This document shows, one piece after another, positions 27,971-36,038 of a stretch of DNA of 64,000 nt. This DNA is from Amycolatopsis circi (GTDB lineage: Bacteria > Actinomycetota > Actinomycetes > Mycobacteriales > Pseudonocardiaceae). The notes below the pieces were generated by a model. The model was not told the origin of the DNA. It saw only the letters and a program-made list of their open reading frames with translations, and made no database searches. Every line of letters starts with the position of its first letter. Positions within the stretch are counted from its first letter, which is position 1. A program made the position numbers and the translations under genes. Location: contig NZ_PQIA01000021.1 in assembly GCF_003385235.1 (NCBI RefSeq), positions 1-64,000 of the forward strand. The letters run 5' to 3'.

Positions 27971-28181
27971 CCGTTCTCCCTCCGCCGCCACGACCGAATG
28001 TTCCCACGCGCACAGCGGCACGGAAGACTTCTGGCGTCTCGAAAATTCGCCGACATCGCCGTCAACCCGCGCACGCGACGCGGGGTTCTGTCGACGCTGT
28101 CCCCACGGCAGCCGGCCAATCCGGTCAGCCGAAATCGCGGTCTTCGCTGGAATTGTCGGTTGGTTCTGGTACCCAGTCCTC

Positions 28182-28430
28182 ATGTACGTCTACGGGGGAA
28201 CGGTCCGCGCGGCCGCCGAGGAGATGTCAGCGTCCGCGGCGGGGTTCGTCGGCGCGTGCGCGCGCCGGTTCCAGCAGATCCACGGGGATCCGGCGGGGGA
28301 CGCGGAGCGCCGGAGCTGGCACGCGAGCTGGCCGCCGATGCTCGACGCGCTGGTGAACGCGGGCCTGGGAGAGTTGTGGCTGTGCCTGGACCGGACGTAC
28401 GCGCGTCACAGCCGAACGCCCCAGCCGTCA
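28182..28430 (+). pseudogene. possible N-terminal fragment of a DUF2075-type ATPase/helicase
   Basis: About 80 residues starting MYVYGGTVRAAAEEM resemble the opening of DUF2075 (schlafen-related) proteins: a tyrosine-rich first strand, then FVGACARRFQQIHG, RRSWHASWPPMLDALVNAGL and a final GELWLCLDRTY. After that the frame dissolves into repeats and transposase debris, so the NTPase part is gone. It is divergent from the NACHT gene, 211 bases away. The assignment rests on pattern memory and is moderate. Confidence 0.4.
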
Positions 28431-28529
28431 TGTCGTGGGGTGGACGCTGGCGCGTCGCGTCCTCGCAAGCCTGCCGACGTACGAGTCCCGGGTCACGGGC
28501 CCTGTTGCGCAGCGCAGTTCAGCGATCGG

Positions 28530-28560
28530 CGGACAGGCGGACAGGCGGACAGGGGGACAG
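28530..28560. repeat. short 8-bp tandem repeat (GGACAGGC, about 4 copies)
   Basis: CGGACAGG units repeat directly with the last copy altered to GGACAGGG. It marks the end of the DUF2075-like fragment and may be the scar of a deletion. Confidence 0.8.
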
Positions 28561-28732
28561 CAAGGCGTTTGACTGCGCCCTGAGCCCGTGCGATCACGGC
28601 GTCGAGAGTCCTGCTTCCGCGGCAGCGAACTCCCCGTCCTTCAGCCCGTCCGCGACTGTCTTCAGATCGACACTGAGCCGGGTGTATCCCCGTCCTGGTC
28701 GAAAATGCCGTCATCGGCTGTGAGCTGGGGGT

Positions 28733-29000
28733 TCAGGCGGCTGGTGGATAGTCGTTGAGTAGTCCTGCAAGGCGTCGTGTGCGCTTGATCCGGTCCGGCG
28801 GGGTGGGCAATGGGGCCACGTTCGGGACGTCATCGGGCGCTCGTCATCCAACGCCGTGGCCTTGGTGGCTGCGGTCGGCGTCGTAGTGGTCGACGTACGC
28901 CTCAAGCACGTGGCCGAGGTGGGTTACGACCGGTGATAAACAGCCGGTCGGTGCATTTGCGGCGGAGCGAGCCCTCGGCGAACGGATCTCGTCCATCTTC
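28733..29000 (-). mobile_element. transposase C-terminal remnant
   Basis: Pieces in two or three frames read RRKCTDRLFITG, HLGHVLEAYVDHYDADRSHQGHG and RRLAGLLNDYPPAA followed by a stop at 28733-28735. Together they match the end of an rve-type IS transposase (catalytic Glu region onward). Frameshifts separate the pieces and no 5' part is found, so this is dead debris. It is a different subtype from the three longer IS copies. Confidence 0.75.
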
Positions 29001-29195
29001 ACTCCAAGGAGTGCAAAACGATCTGCAAAAGACAGAGAGAAGGACCGGTACCGCGCCCCGCCTGCTCGCGGGCACTGGACGTTGACCGCGCAACGCTCCT
29101 CGGCGATCGCGTGGACGACCCGCCATGTAGCGTCGGCGAAGCTCGGGTGGACGGGGAACGGAGGTTGTCCGCGCGCAGAAGAAGAGACGATGAAC

Positions 29196-29238
29196 GCGGC
29201 CGTCATCCTCGCCCATGCAGGCCGAGGATGACGGCCGC
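29196..29238. terminator. perfect 16-bp hairpin downstream of the pentapeptide gene
   Basis: GCGGCCGTCATCCTCG (29196-29211) and its exact complement (29223-29238) enclose an 11-base loop. On the minus strand it lies 70 bases after the stop at 29308 and is followed by a T-rich TTCATCGTCTCTTCTTC. It may be the terminator of that gene; the poor T-tract makes this uncertain. Confidence 0.5.
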
Positions 29239-29307
29239 ATCGGTTGCTCGCAAACTCCGGGCTATCTTCTGCGAGCGCGGAGATTCGGCGAGCTTCGCTG
29301 CCTGCCG

Positions 29308-30330
29308 CTACCACCATTGCCCTTCGGTGAAACCATCAAACATTGGCGTGCTGACAACCGCACCCGAATGAACCGCGTTCGTCAGTTGTGCGCGCGAAAA
29401 ATCCACCCTGCTCAAATTGACGTCGGACAAGTTTGCGCCGACGAGAAAAGCGCCGGCCAGAGATGCACCGCTCAGGTTCGACGAGCTGAGATCGGCACCA
29501 GCGGCATCGACCTGGCAAATTTGCGCTTCCGCAAGATTCGAAGCGACCAGATTAACGTTTCTCATCTCCGCTTCCATGAAGATCGCCCTCTTCAGCCGCG
29601 ACATACTGATTTGCGCATTCTGAAGATAAGCACCAGTGAAGTTCGCTCCTTCTGCGTCGACCATCGAAACATTTGCTCCGATCATTTTTGTGTATATCAT
29701 CGTCGCATTATTCAGGCACGCACCCGCCAGGTCTGCGTTGACAAGATCCGCAGAGTCCAGCTTTGCACTGCAAAGGTACGCGTGGTTCAAATCAGCGCCG
29801 TTGAGCTGCGCCGAGGACAGGTCGCTGCCAGCGAGGACCGCGTATTTCAGGACGGCGCCGTCCAAACGCAGGTTGCTGAGATCGATTCCATTCAAGCAGG
29901 TTCGGGACAGGTCGGTGCTGGTGCCGCCGTCCCGCGCATGATCGCGACGGCCCAAAACGATGAGCGCCGCCCACGCGTCCTGCCCGAGCGCGGCAGGTGC
30001 CGGGCAGCTAGGCCCCGACACCTCGGACCCTTTGCCGAAAACGGGGGCGGGGCGAGTAGCGCGCACGAACGCGGACAGCATCTCGACAACGCTGGGCTGA
30101 TTCTGGGGCGCGTCCCTGGCAAGACGCTCGAGGGCGTAGACGGCGCCTATTCTGCCATCCAGATGCTCCGGGCCCGATTGGTCCAACTGGGCAACGGCCC
30201 TGGTGTATCTGTCCGCAAGCTGGGCTTGCTCGTTCGCCTTGTTCTGCTCATGCGTGGCATTCAGTGCCAGACCAGAGAGAATCAACGCTCCGACAGCCGC
30301 GAGTGCCGTGATTGTCTCAGGCACTTTCAC
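29308..30330 (-). CDS. pentapeptide-repeat protein with N-terminal membrane anchor
   Basis: A 340-residue protein. A short N-terminal helix (ITALAAVGALILSGLAL) should anchor it in the membrane, followed by a charged helix (ATHEQNKANEQAQLADRYTRAVAQL). The stretch RIGAVYALERLARDAP is the helical element usually preceding such repeats. From about residue 160 to 335 are A(D/N)LXX pentapeptides (ADLNHAYLCSAKLDSADLVNADLAG and so on), which fold into a square beta-helix. I chose GTG 30330 because GAGGTGG lies just upstream and longer starts add only basic shadow sequence. GC content is visibly lower than in the core, consistent with transfer. Function unknown. Confidence 0.85.
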   Translation of the reverse strand: MKVPETITALAAVGALILSGLALNATHEQNKANEQAQLADRYTRAVAQLDQSGPEHLDGRIGAVYALERLARDAPQNQPSVVEMLSAFVRATRPAPVFGKGSEVSGPSCPAPAALGQDAWAALIVLGRRDHARDGGTSTDLSRTCLNGIDLSNLRLDGAVLKYAVLAGSDLSSAQLNGADLNHAYLCSAKLDSADLVNADLAGACLNNATMIYTKMIGANVSMVDAEGANFTGAYLQNAQISMSRLKRAIFMEAEMRNVNLVASNLAEAQICQVDAAGADLSSSNLSGASLAGAFLVGANLSDVNLSRVDFSRAQLTNAVHSGAVVSTPMFDGFTEGQWW

Positions 30331-30671
30331 GGTCCACCTCTTACTGCTGGGCGGAACATCCGCGCAGCCGGGTCGGATGATGCCACGTTTGTGCACGTTT
30401 GAGGGCGTGCGTCGGCGACGAGGATAAGTGCTGGCGGGCTGGCGCACTGAAACCGTCCAGAGAGGGTAGGGTGCAGAGACTCGGCTTAGGCTACCCATTG
30501 TCTCGGGCTACAAGGTATCTCGCTGTCAGTCAGCCAACCAGACTGATCACGACGTCATGGTCAAGTGCATGGGTCGCTTCTTCGAGCTTCACGCCCAAGC
30601 GAGTGCACGTCCGCGCCTTCCGGGGCGACCGCGCCGACATCCGCGAGATGCGAGCGAGGAGCGACCACCTC
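30331..30671. other. 341-bp stretch before the CRISPR repeats, no gene seen
   Basis: It contains the pentapeptide gene promoter region and leads into the first CRISPR repeat at 30672. No further repeat copy is clear at the expected 61-base spacing to the left, and no cas gene is present. Confidence 0.45.
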
Positions 30672-30943
30672 GTCTTCCCCTCGCGAGCAAGGGGTGGTCC
30701 ATGGCCTACACCGGGTTCACGGTGCAACACAACGTCTTCCCGCGCGAGCAGGGGTGGTCCGGCCCGGTCGCGATCCAGGTCATCACCGGCCAGGTCTTCC
30801 CCGCGCGAGCGGGGGTGGTCCTGGCACGGAGTTGTCCCGAAATCGTCCGGTGGCGTTCTCCCCGCGCGAGCGGGGTGGTCCGCCGGGCGCGCGCGGCGAA
30901 GCTGAAGCTGCGCCGTTCTCGCTGCGCGAGCGAGGAGGGGCTG
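30672..30943 (+). CRISPR. eroded type I-E-like CRISPR array without cas genes
   Basis: Repeats start at 30672, 30734, 30794, 30855 and 30915, i.e. every 60-62 bases. The best copy (30794-30821) is 28 bp and carries the inverted pair CCCCGCGCGAGCGGGG, the standard type I-E repeat of actinomycetes. The others differ by point changes or one-base deletions, and the fifth is badly decayed. All four spacers (30701-30733, 30761-30793, 30822-30854, 30882-30914) are exactly 33 bp. A sixth trace may sit at 30977. Worn repeats and no Cas proteins nearby suggest a relict. Open frames across it are artefacts. Confidence 0.85.
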
Positions 30944-30994
30944 GCTGGATGAACGTCCGCGCGTGACCTAGGGCGCGTTCTCCTCAGGCGAGCA

Positions 30995-31495
30995 GGGATA
31001 CGATCAGCTGGCCCGTGTTGCGAGCACGTCCTCGCCGTGCTCCTCGCCAACACTCAGGTTGACATCTTCGACCTCTTCGACCGACAACCGAGCACAGACC
31101 GTCCTGGCCACCCCGAGCTCTAGACAACATGTCCGCACTGCGAGACGATGCGGACGGACATGTATGCGCAAAACGCATTCATGCGAATTTCCCTGGAGCA
31201 AAACTGGAGCAGGACCACGGTTCCAACGACGCCGAACAGCGTTGAACCGCGCTCAGGTGCGGTCAACTGCGGCGGCGGGCCTGCGGGTTCTCGACAACCG
31301 CAGGTCAGGGACGCGCCCCGGCCATACTGGCAGTGAGGGGGTCAACAGTGCTGTTCACGCAGGTCAGGAACACCCGGCTAACACGATCCCGCGATACTGC
31401 ACTCACCACGCAGGACCTGCTCGAAGACCTCCTCGACGGATTACACGGCTGCACCTGCTCTACGGCTGTGCTCCGACGACGAAGACGGCGACGGC
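30995..31495. other. 501-bp stretch, no confident gene
   Basis: It contains a possible sixth or seventh degraded CRISPR repeat near its left edge and short frames without domains. A frame reading LLEDLLDGLHGCTC near 31410-31450 may belong to the small gene that follows, but a stop separates them. Confidence 0.4.
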
Positions 31496-31609
31496 ATGGA
31501 TAAGGACCTCGACGAAGCCGAGATCGAGGAGCTCAACGAACGACTCGACGCCCCATTCACGAACGCCGTCCGGACAGAAGCCGCAGCCAACCAGAACCGG
31601 CTGACCTGA
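31496..31609 (+). CDS. very small acidic protein (37 aa), tentative
   Basis: ATG at 31496 opens MDKDLDEAEIEELNERLDAPF and ends at 31609. Codon use and the amphipathic helix look real, but there is no strong ribosome site. It may be the tail of a larger decayed gene. It is convergent with the DUF2637-like gene 24 bases away. Confidence 0.3.
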   Translation: MDKDLDEAEIEELNERLDAPFTNAVRTEAAANQNRLT

Positions 31610-31633
31610 CCGGGCCCGGCGGCGGAAACCGGC

Positions 31634-32326
31634 TCAGCTCAGGCAACCACCGACGAAGCTGAGCCGGCCCCATCGCACCGCTCCGCACGCACCAACCGCG
31701 TCAACAAACGGGAACGTTCCGCCCCGACCCCCCAACGCCTTCCGCAGCACCTCCGCCGAAACCGGACGCTGATGCCGCGCACGATGCTCCGCATCAATCT
31801 GCCGAGCCCGCTCCACCAAGTCAGGATCAAGCTCAACTGTTCTCTCACCAGGGTTCTCCGCGGAGGGCCCAGGTTGGCCGGCCTCTGACTCGTCGGCACG
31901 CTGTTCGACTGAACCGCGCACGCCGACAAGAGCTTGCAGAAGCCCGGGACCGACCTCAGACCAGCCGATCAGCAACAGCGGCCCCACCGCGTCGAACAAC
32001 GCCTTGCCGACCTCTCCAGCAGCCAACGGCTCGGCCACGTTCAACGCCAACGTGACCACACTCGCCCCTACAAGCAACCACCGCGCAGACCGCAAAGTCG
32101 CAGGAGAGGCACCGCACGACGACAACCGCCGAACGGCGACCAGCAACGCCACAACCGTCAGATCAACCGCCGGGGCAACCAACGGCGCCACCCAGACCGG
32201 AACACCCAACCGAAGAGCAAGCGCCAGCACGTTCCCGAAACCGAACAGGAACGTCAGCCCAACCACCACACCCACCATGATGCTGACCGCCGAGACGACC
32301 GGATCACGCCGCACACCCGGCACCAT
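31634..32326 (-). CDS. DUF2637-like/Spd-type membrane protein of integrative elements (copy 2)
   Basis: A 230-residue sister of the product of 21701-22471. The four-helix core is nearly the same (FGNVLALALRLGVPVWVAPL, SVVTLALNVAEP, ALFDAVGPLLLIGWSEVGPGLL). The soluble tail diverges and its HTH end is degraded (VSAEVLRKALGGRGG, then unrelated residues), so the last 30 residues may be out of frame. I chose ATG 32326. The open frame actually continues upstream through the att copy into the integrase fragment, see findings. It is the last gene before the second att copy, as expected for the end of an integrative element. Confidence 0.65.
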   Translation of the reverse strand: MVPGVRRDPVVSAVSIMVGVVVGLTFLFGFGNVLALALRLGVPVWVAPLVAPAVDLTVVALLVAVRRLSSCGASPATLRSARWLLVGASVVTLALNVAEPLAAGEVGKALFDAVGPLLLIGWSEVGPGLLQALVGVRGSVEQRADESEAGQPGPSAENPGERTVELDPDLVERARQIDAEHRARHQRPVSAEVLRKALGGRGGTFPFVDAVGACGAVRWGRLSFVGGCLS

Positions 32327-32519
32327 CACGACAACCACCCCAGCACGCGTCGCAATACCCAGCCTGAACCACACAACACCAGCCGACATTTGCGAGCCCG
32401 AGGCGAGCCCGAGACCTCCACCACACGACAACACCGGCCGACACACCACAACACCACCGAAGCCCCGCGACCACACGAAAAGGTCTTGCCCGGCATCACT
32501 CGACACCACCCGACAGGTC

Positions 32520-32567
32520 CTCTTAACCAGCGGGTTCGGGGTTCGAGTCCCTGATGGCGCACCCTCA
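32520..32567 (+). repeat. attachment-site copy 2 (duplicate of tRNA-Lys 3' end)
   Basis: 48 bases identical to 13765-13812 in the same orientation. The 5' part of the tRNA is absent, so this is not a working tRNA gene. Similarity continues about 35 bases to the right over the terminator hairpin. It marks the junction between two elements or the right end of the first. Confidence 0.92.
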
Positions 32568-32898
32568 CTCCCCAGGTTCGAGAAGTTTTCGGCCTGGGGA
32601 TTTGTGCTGTCTGGACCAGATTCTTCCGAATGCTGACTGTCCATTGTGGTCTCCTGCGAGCCCGAGGGGAGCCCGAGAGCGCGGGCCGGGTGCAGCGCCG
32701 CCTTCCGCGGGATCGCGGCGGCGAGTTTGCGGGGTGCGTCGGCGGCGACTTCCTGGGCAACGTTGGTGTAGAGATCCATCGCCACCTTGATCGAGGAGTC
32801 GCGGAGCATGTGCTGGATCACCTTCATGTCCACCCCCGCCCCCAACGCCAGCGTCGCCGCGCCGTGCCGCAACCCGTGCAACGTGATCGGCGGAAGAC
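32520..32898 (-). pseudogene. tyrosine integrase, C-terminal part only (copy 2)
   Basis: The fragment begins at the IS boundary (about 32898) with LHGLRHGAATLALGAGVDMKVI and continues QHMLRDSSIKVAMDLYTNVAQEV. The catalytic HxLRH box and the Tyr are present; the H of the usual LGHSS/LRHSS box is replaced by Asp (MLRDSS). The tail SGTRTPNPLVK is encoded through the att core, as in copy 1. The N-terminal part is missing. Instead of stopping, the frame runs on through the att site. Confidence 0.85.
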
Positions 32899-32900
32899 CC

Positions 32901-34070
32901 TGTGGGTGCCGAAAACTGTGTCACATCATGCGACCTGCCGATATTCGTAGATCAGACCGCCAAGTCGACCGTGCCGACGTACCGATCTGGCATCACGCAT
33001 CCGGACCGGAACCTGCCGTTCGGGCGGTCGTTGGCCCAAGGAGCGATGAGGTCGACGGTAGTTGAAGTGATCGACGTACTCGGCCAGGACCTGTTCGAGA
33101 TGAGGCCGGTTGACGACAAGCATCCGATCCAGACACTCGCGGCGAACGCTGCCCACCCAGCGTTCAGCGATCGCGTTCGCCCGCGGCGCCCGAACAGGAC
33201 TGCGCAGGATGTCGATGCCGACCGAGGCGCATACCGCATCGAACGCAGTGGTGAACTTCGCGTCGCGGTCACGGATCAGAAACCGCAGACTGTCCACGCG
33301 ACCATCAAGTTCCATCAGCAAATTCCGGACCTGCTGAACCACCCACTCCGCAGTCGGATGAGCGGTCACCCCTGCAACATGGACACGACGACGGTCGTGT
33401 TCGACAAAGAACAACACGTGCAACCCGCGCAGCAACACCGTGTCGACGTGGAAGAAGTCGACCGCCAGGACGCCCTCAGCCTGGGCAGTGAGGAACTGCT
33501 TCCACATCGGTCCCGTTCGGCGCGGCACCGGGTCCAAGCCTGCACCCTTGAGGATCGTCCATACCGTCGATGCCGCGACTGTGTGCCCCAGCCCGACGAG
33601 TTCACCGTGGATTCGCCGGTAACCTCATCGTGGGTTGTCCCGGGCCATCTCCAGCACCCACCGGCGGATCGCTGCCGTGACCGCCGGGCGCCCCGGTCGG
33701 CGTCGACAGGTCCACCGACGTCGCACCAACGAGGCGTGCCATCGCAAGATCGTCCGTGGCGACACGATCAACGCCAACCGACGCCAGTTCGGCACCAGCC
33801 TCACCAGCGCCGACAGCACAGCGCGATCAGCGTCACCTGGCGCCGCAGCACAGCCAACTGATGACGCAGCACAAGGATCTCCACGTCCTTAGCGGCCGCG
33901 GGCCGCGCACACAGCACCAGCCACCCGAACACCCGCGCCACCAGCAGATACAGAAACCTCATGACCACAACTCGTGATCATCGGCCACCGAGCAGTCACC
34001 CCATCAACCACCCGCCCACACGCCACGAATCAGCTGGTCAGAACCTATGGCAGCGTTTCCGGCACCCACA
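32901..34070 (-). mobile_element. insertion sequence, degenerate (IS copy B)
   Basis: About 1.17 kb bounded by a perfect 13-bp inverted repeat, CCTGTGGGTGCCG at 32899-32911 and its complement at 34060-34072. The inner end TGCCGAAAAC resembles that of IS copy A. The single transposase gene inside is broken. The left flank is the integrase fragment and the right flank an unrelated phosphotransferase fragment, so no target duplication can be seen. Confidence 0.8.
32926..33960 (-). pseudogene. IS transposase with nonsense codon and frameshift
   Basis: The start is probably ATG 33960 (MRFLYLLVARVFGW, then DVEILVLRHQLAVLRRQ). A short deletion around 33815-33825 shifts the frame before LSALVRLVPNWRR. 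At 33624-33626 TGA replaces the expected Trp codon of the NPRWGYRRIHGEL motif. The DDE core beyond is intact (LAVDFFHVDT, LIRDRDAKFT, NAIAERWVGSVRRECLDR), ending LGGLIYEYRQVA. It cannot make a full-length protein. Confidence 0.88.
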
Positions 34071-34684
34071 GGCCAGGACTGTCCGAGCACCGCCACTCCA
34101 GCCCTGCCGAACTCGGTGCCGCACTCCATGCCCTGCACCGGCTGCCCTTGCCGGCTCAGCTTGCCCTGCCGAGCTACGACGCGTTCTCCGGGATCGGCGA
34201 ACGCATCGCACACGCACGCCACCTCGACCCCGACGACCGGCGCTGGCTCACCGACCGGCTCGCCCAGCTCCGCCGCGCAGTCGACGCACTCGACCTCCAC
34301 CGCACCACCCGCGTGCTGCACGGTGACGCCTGGCAAGGAAACCTCGTCGTCCCGCTCACCGGAGGCGACCCCGTCCTGCTCGACCTCGACCACGTCTCGC
34401 TCGGCCACCCGGCCTGGGACCTCGTCCCGCTGGCCGCCGACCACGCCCGACTTCGCCCGCATCACCGACACCGACTACCGCTCGTTCGTCGACGCCTACG
34501 ACGGCCACGACATCACCGCCACGCCGCTCTTCCGCACACTCGCAGACGTCGAGGAACTGCGCTGGGCCGCCTTCGTGCTCGGCAAAACACCAGTCCCGAA
34601 GCCCATCAGGAAGCCCAGCACCGGATCACGTGTCTGCGCGAGGTCGTTCCTCGTCCCTGGACCTGGACCTGGACCGCCTTCTGA
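34071..34684 (+). pseudogene. aminoglycoside-phosphotransferase-family fragment
   Basis: A kinase C-terminal lobe with the Brenner motif VLHGDAWQGNLV and the metal-binding VLLDLDHVSLGHPAWDL, both intact. The frame shifts near 34440 (to DFARITDTDYRSFVDAYDGHDI) and again near 34590 before EAQHRITCL. The N-terminal lobe is missing at the IS end. APH-family proteins phosphorylate drugs or small metabolites; the original substrate cannot be told. Confidence 0.75.
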
Positions 34685-34744
34685 CGAGTATGTGCCTGCA
34701 CCGGTGCGCCTTCCCGAACTCTCCGAGGCGCGACACAGTTTCAG

Positions 34745-35026
34745 TTGATCGCGAACCTGATCTTCCGCACGTGGCCGGACGATCTTCCAAGGGCGAGCAT
34801 CGCCCCTACCTCTGTTGGCCTGGCCGCAGTAGCTGCCGGTCACTCGCGCGGCGGAGTCGCCTGCCTCAAACTCATCGGCCACCCGGACCAGCTGAAAGCA
34901 ATCTTCGCGTTCGGCACCGTGGTTCTGCCGGAAGGCGGCCCAGACACCACGCTGAGCCTGGACGATCACGGTGTCCCGACGGCCGTGCAGGATTTCGCGC
35001 CCCTCGAAAAGTCGCAGCTGGTCTGA
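34745..35026 (+). pseudogene. alpha/beta-hydrolase-like fragment
   Basis: A 93-codon frame from a TTG contains a nucleophile-elbow motif AAGHSRGGVACLKLIG, followed by LKAIFAFGTVVLP. The lid, Asp and His parts of a hydrolase are missing, so I treat it as a remnant. Adjacent debris supports this. Confidence 0.4.
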
Positions 35027-35378
35027 CTGACGCTGCCTGCGACGCGGTCGCGTCCGCAGCGCTTCTCCCGCGCACGGTAGACCTCGATGCCACCCGACGC
35101 AGATTACTGAGCTGGATCATCGTGCCCACCGTCGGAACCTTCATCTGGCAAGAATTCGCCACACATGACTGATCCTGCTCCGGCCGTGATCCGAGCGTTT
35201 TCGCACAGCGACTGTGCCTGTCCGACGGACTGACGATGAACTGCAGCGCCTTGTCGAGCGATGAACCTCAGGCACCACCAGCCGGGCGGCGATACCTCGG
35301 CGACGTCGTTCCAGCCATCGACGTCGACCGAGCGGAGTTTCGGCCCCGTAGTAGGCGAGGTTGGGGAGGCCGTGTTGT
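35027..35378. other. 352-bp stretch, no gene seen
   Basis: It holds only short shadow frames. It lies downstream of the putative immunity gene, but I see no clear hairpin terminator. Confidence 0.4.
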
Positions 35379-36032
35379 TCAGGGGCCTTGCGATGCAGGA
35401 GGCTCGTCCTCGGGCGGCTGTGTCGCCTCCGCGGTCTCGTGCTCCTGGCCGCGCTGGGCTTCGTACGCCTCGCGGATGTCTTGCTCGGTGAGCGTGCAAG
35501 GGATGCCTTCGGAGTCCAGAGATCGGCTGATGAGGGCGGACTTGACTTCGTCGGGGATGTTCAAGCTCAGCAGCATGGGGTTGATCATCTTGCCGGGGGC
35601 GGGTACGTCGTCCCGGGTGTCGGTGGCGGTGCCTGGCCAGAACTGGACGAGATAGCGCTCGTCGTCGCTGGCCGACGCGCGCACGCGGTAGACGCCCTTG
35701 CCGGCGAGGTCGAACTCTCCGGCATCGCTTTCGCCCCAGGCTTGCCACGCGACAAGAGTTCCGGTGGCAAAGTATGCAAGAGACTCGCTCGTCGTGCTCG
35801 AGGGCGTCGCACTGGCGACTGGTTCGCTGTCCCAGAACTCCAGTCGTACGTCCCAGGGGCCAAGCCCTTGGGACGTACGACTGATCGTTACTTGATTTTC
35901 GGTTGCCAGCAGCCACTGGTCAGAATTGAAGTCCGGCATGATGTGGTCGACCAAGGACGTGTCCTCGATGACGAAGTAGCCGTCGACCATCATGACTTCG
36001 TACTCCAGGTGACGCAGCGGCTCGGGCATCAT
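35379..36032 (-). CDS. probable immunity protein for the adjacent NucA/NucB-type nuclease
   Basis: A 217-residue soluble protein of no family I can name. It is acidic, with beta-rich segments (HLEYEVMMVDGYFVIED, WDVRLEFWDSEP, GVYRVRASASDDERYLVQFWPG) and a helical, acidic tail (TEQDIREAYEAQRGQEHETAEATQ). It has no signal peptide. It starts only 6 bases after the secreted nuclease gene. A cytoplasmic acidic protein directly downstream of a secreted nuclease is the usual layout of an immunity gene, so this role is inferred from position. Confidence 0.6.
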   Translation of the reverse strand: MMPEPLRHLEYEVMMVDGYFVIEDTSLVDHIMPDFNSDQWLLATENQVTISRTSQGLGPWDVRLEFWDSEPVASATPSSTTSESLAYFATGTLVAWQAWGESDAGEFDLAGKGVYRVRASASDDERYLVQFWPGTATDTRDDVPAPGKMINPMLLSLNIPDEVKSALISRSLDSEGIPCTLTEQDIREAYEAQRGQEHETAEATQPPEDEPPASQGP

Positions 36033-36038
36033 ACCTCG

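Noticed and set aside
30557-30966. Two 130-codon frames across the CRISPR repeats
   Set aside because: They alternate repeat and spacer text and match the 61-base period, not coding sequence.
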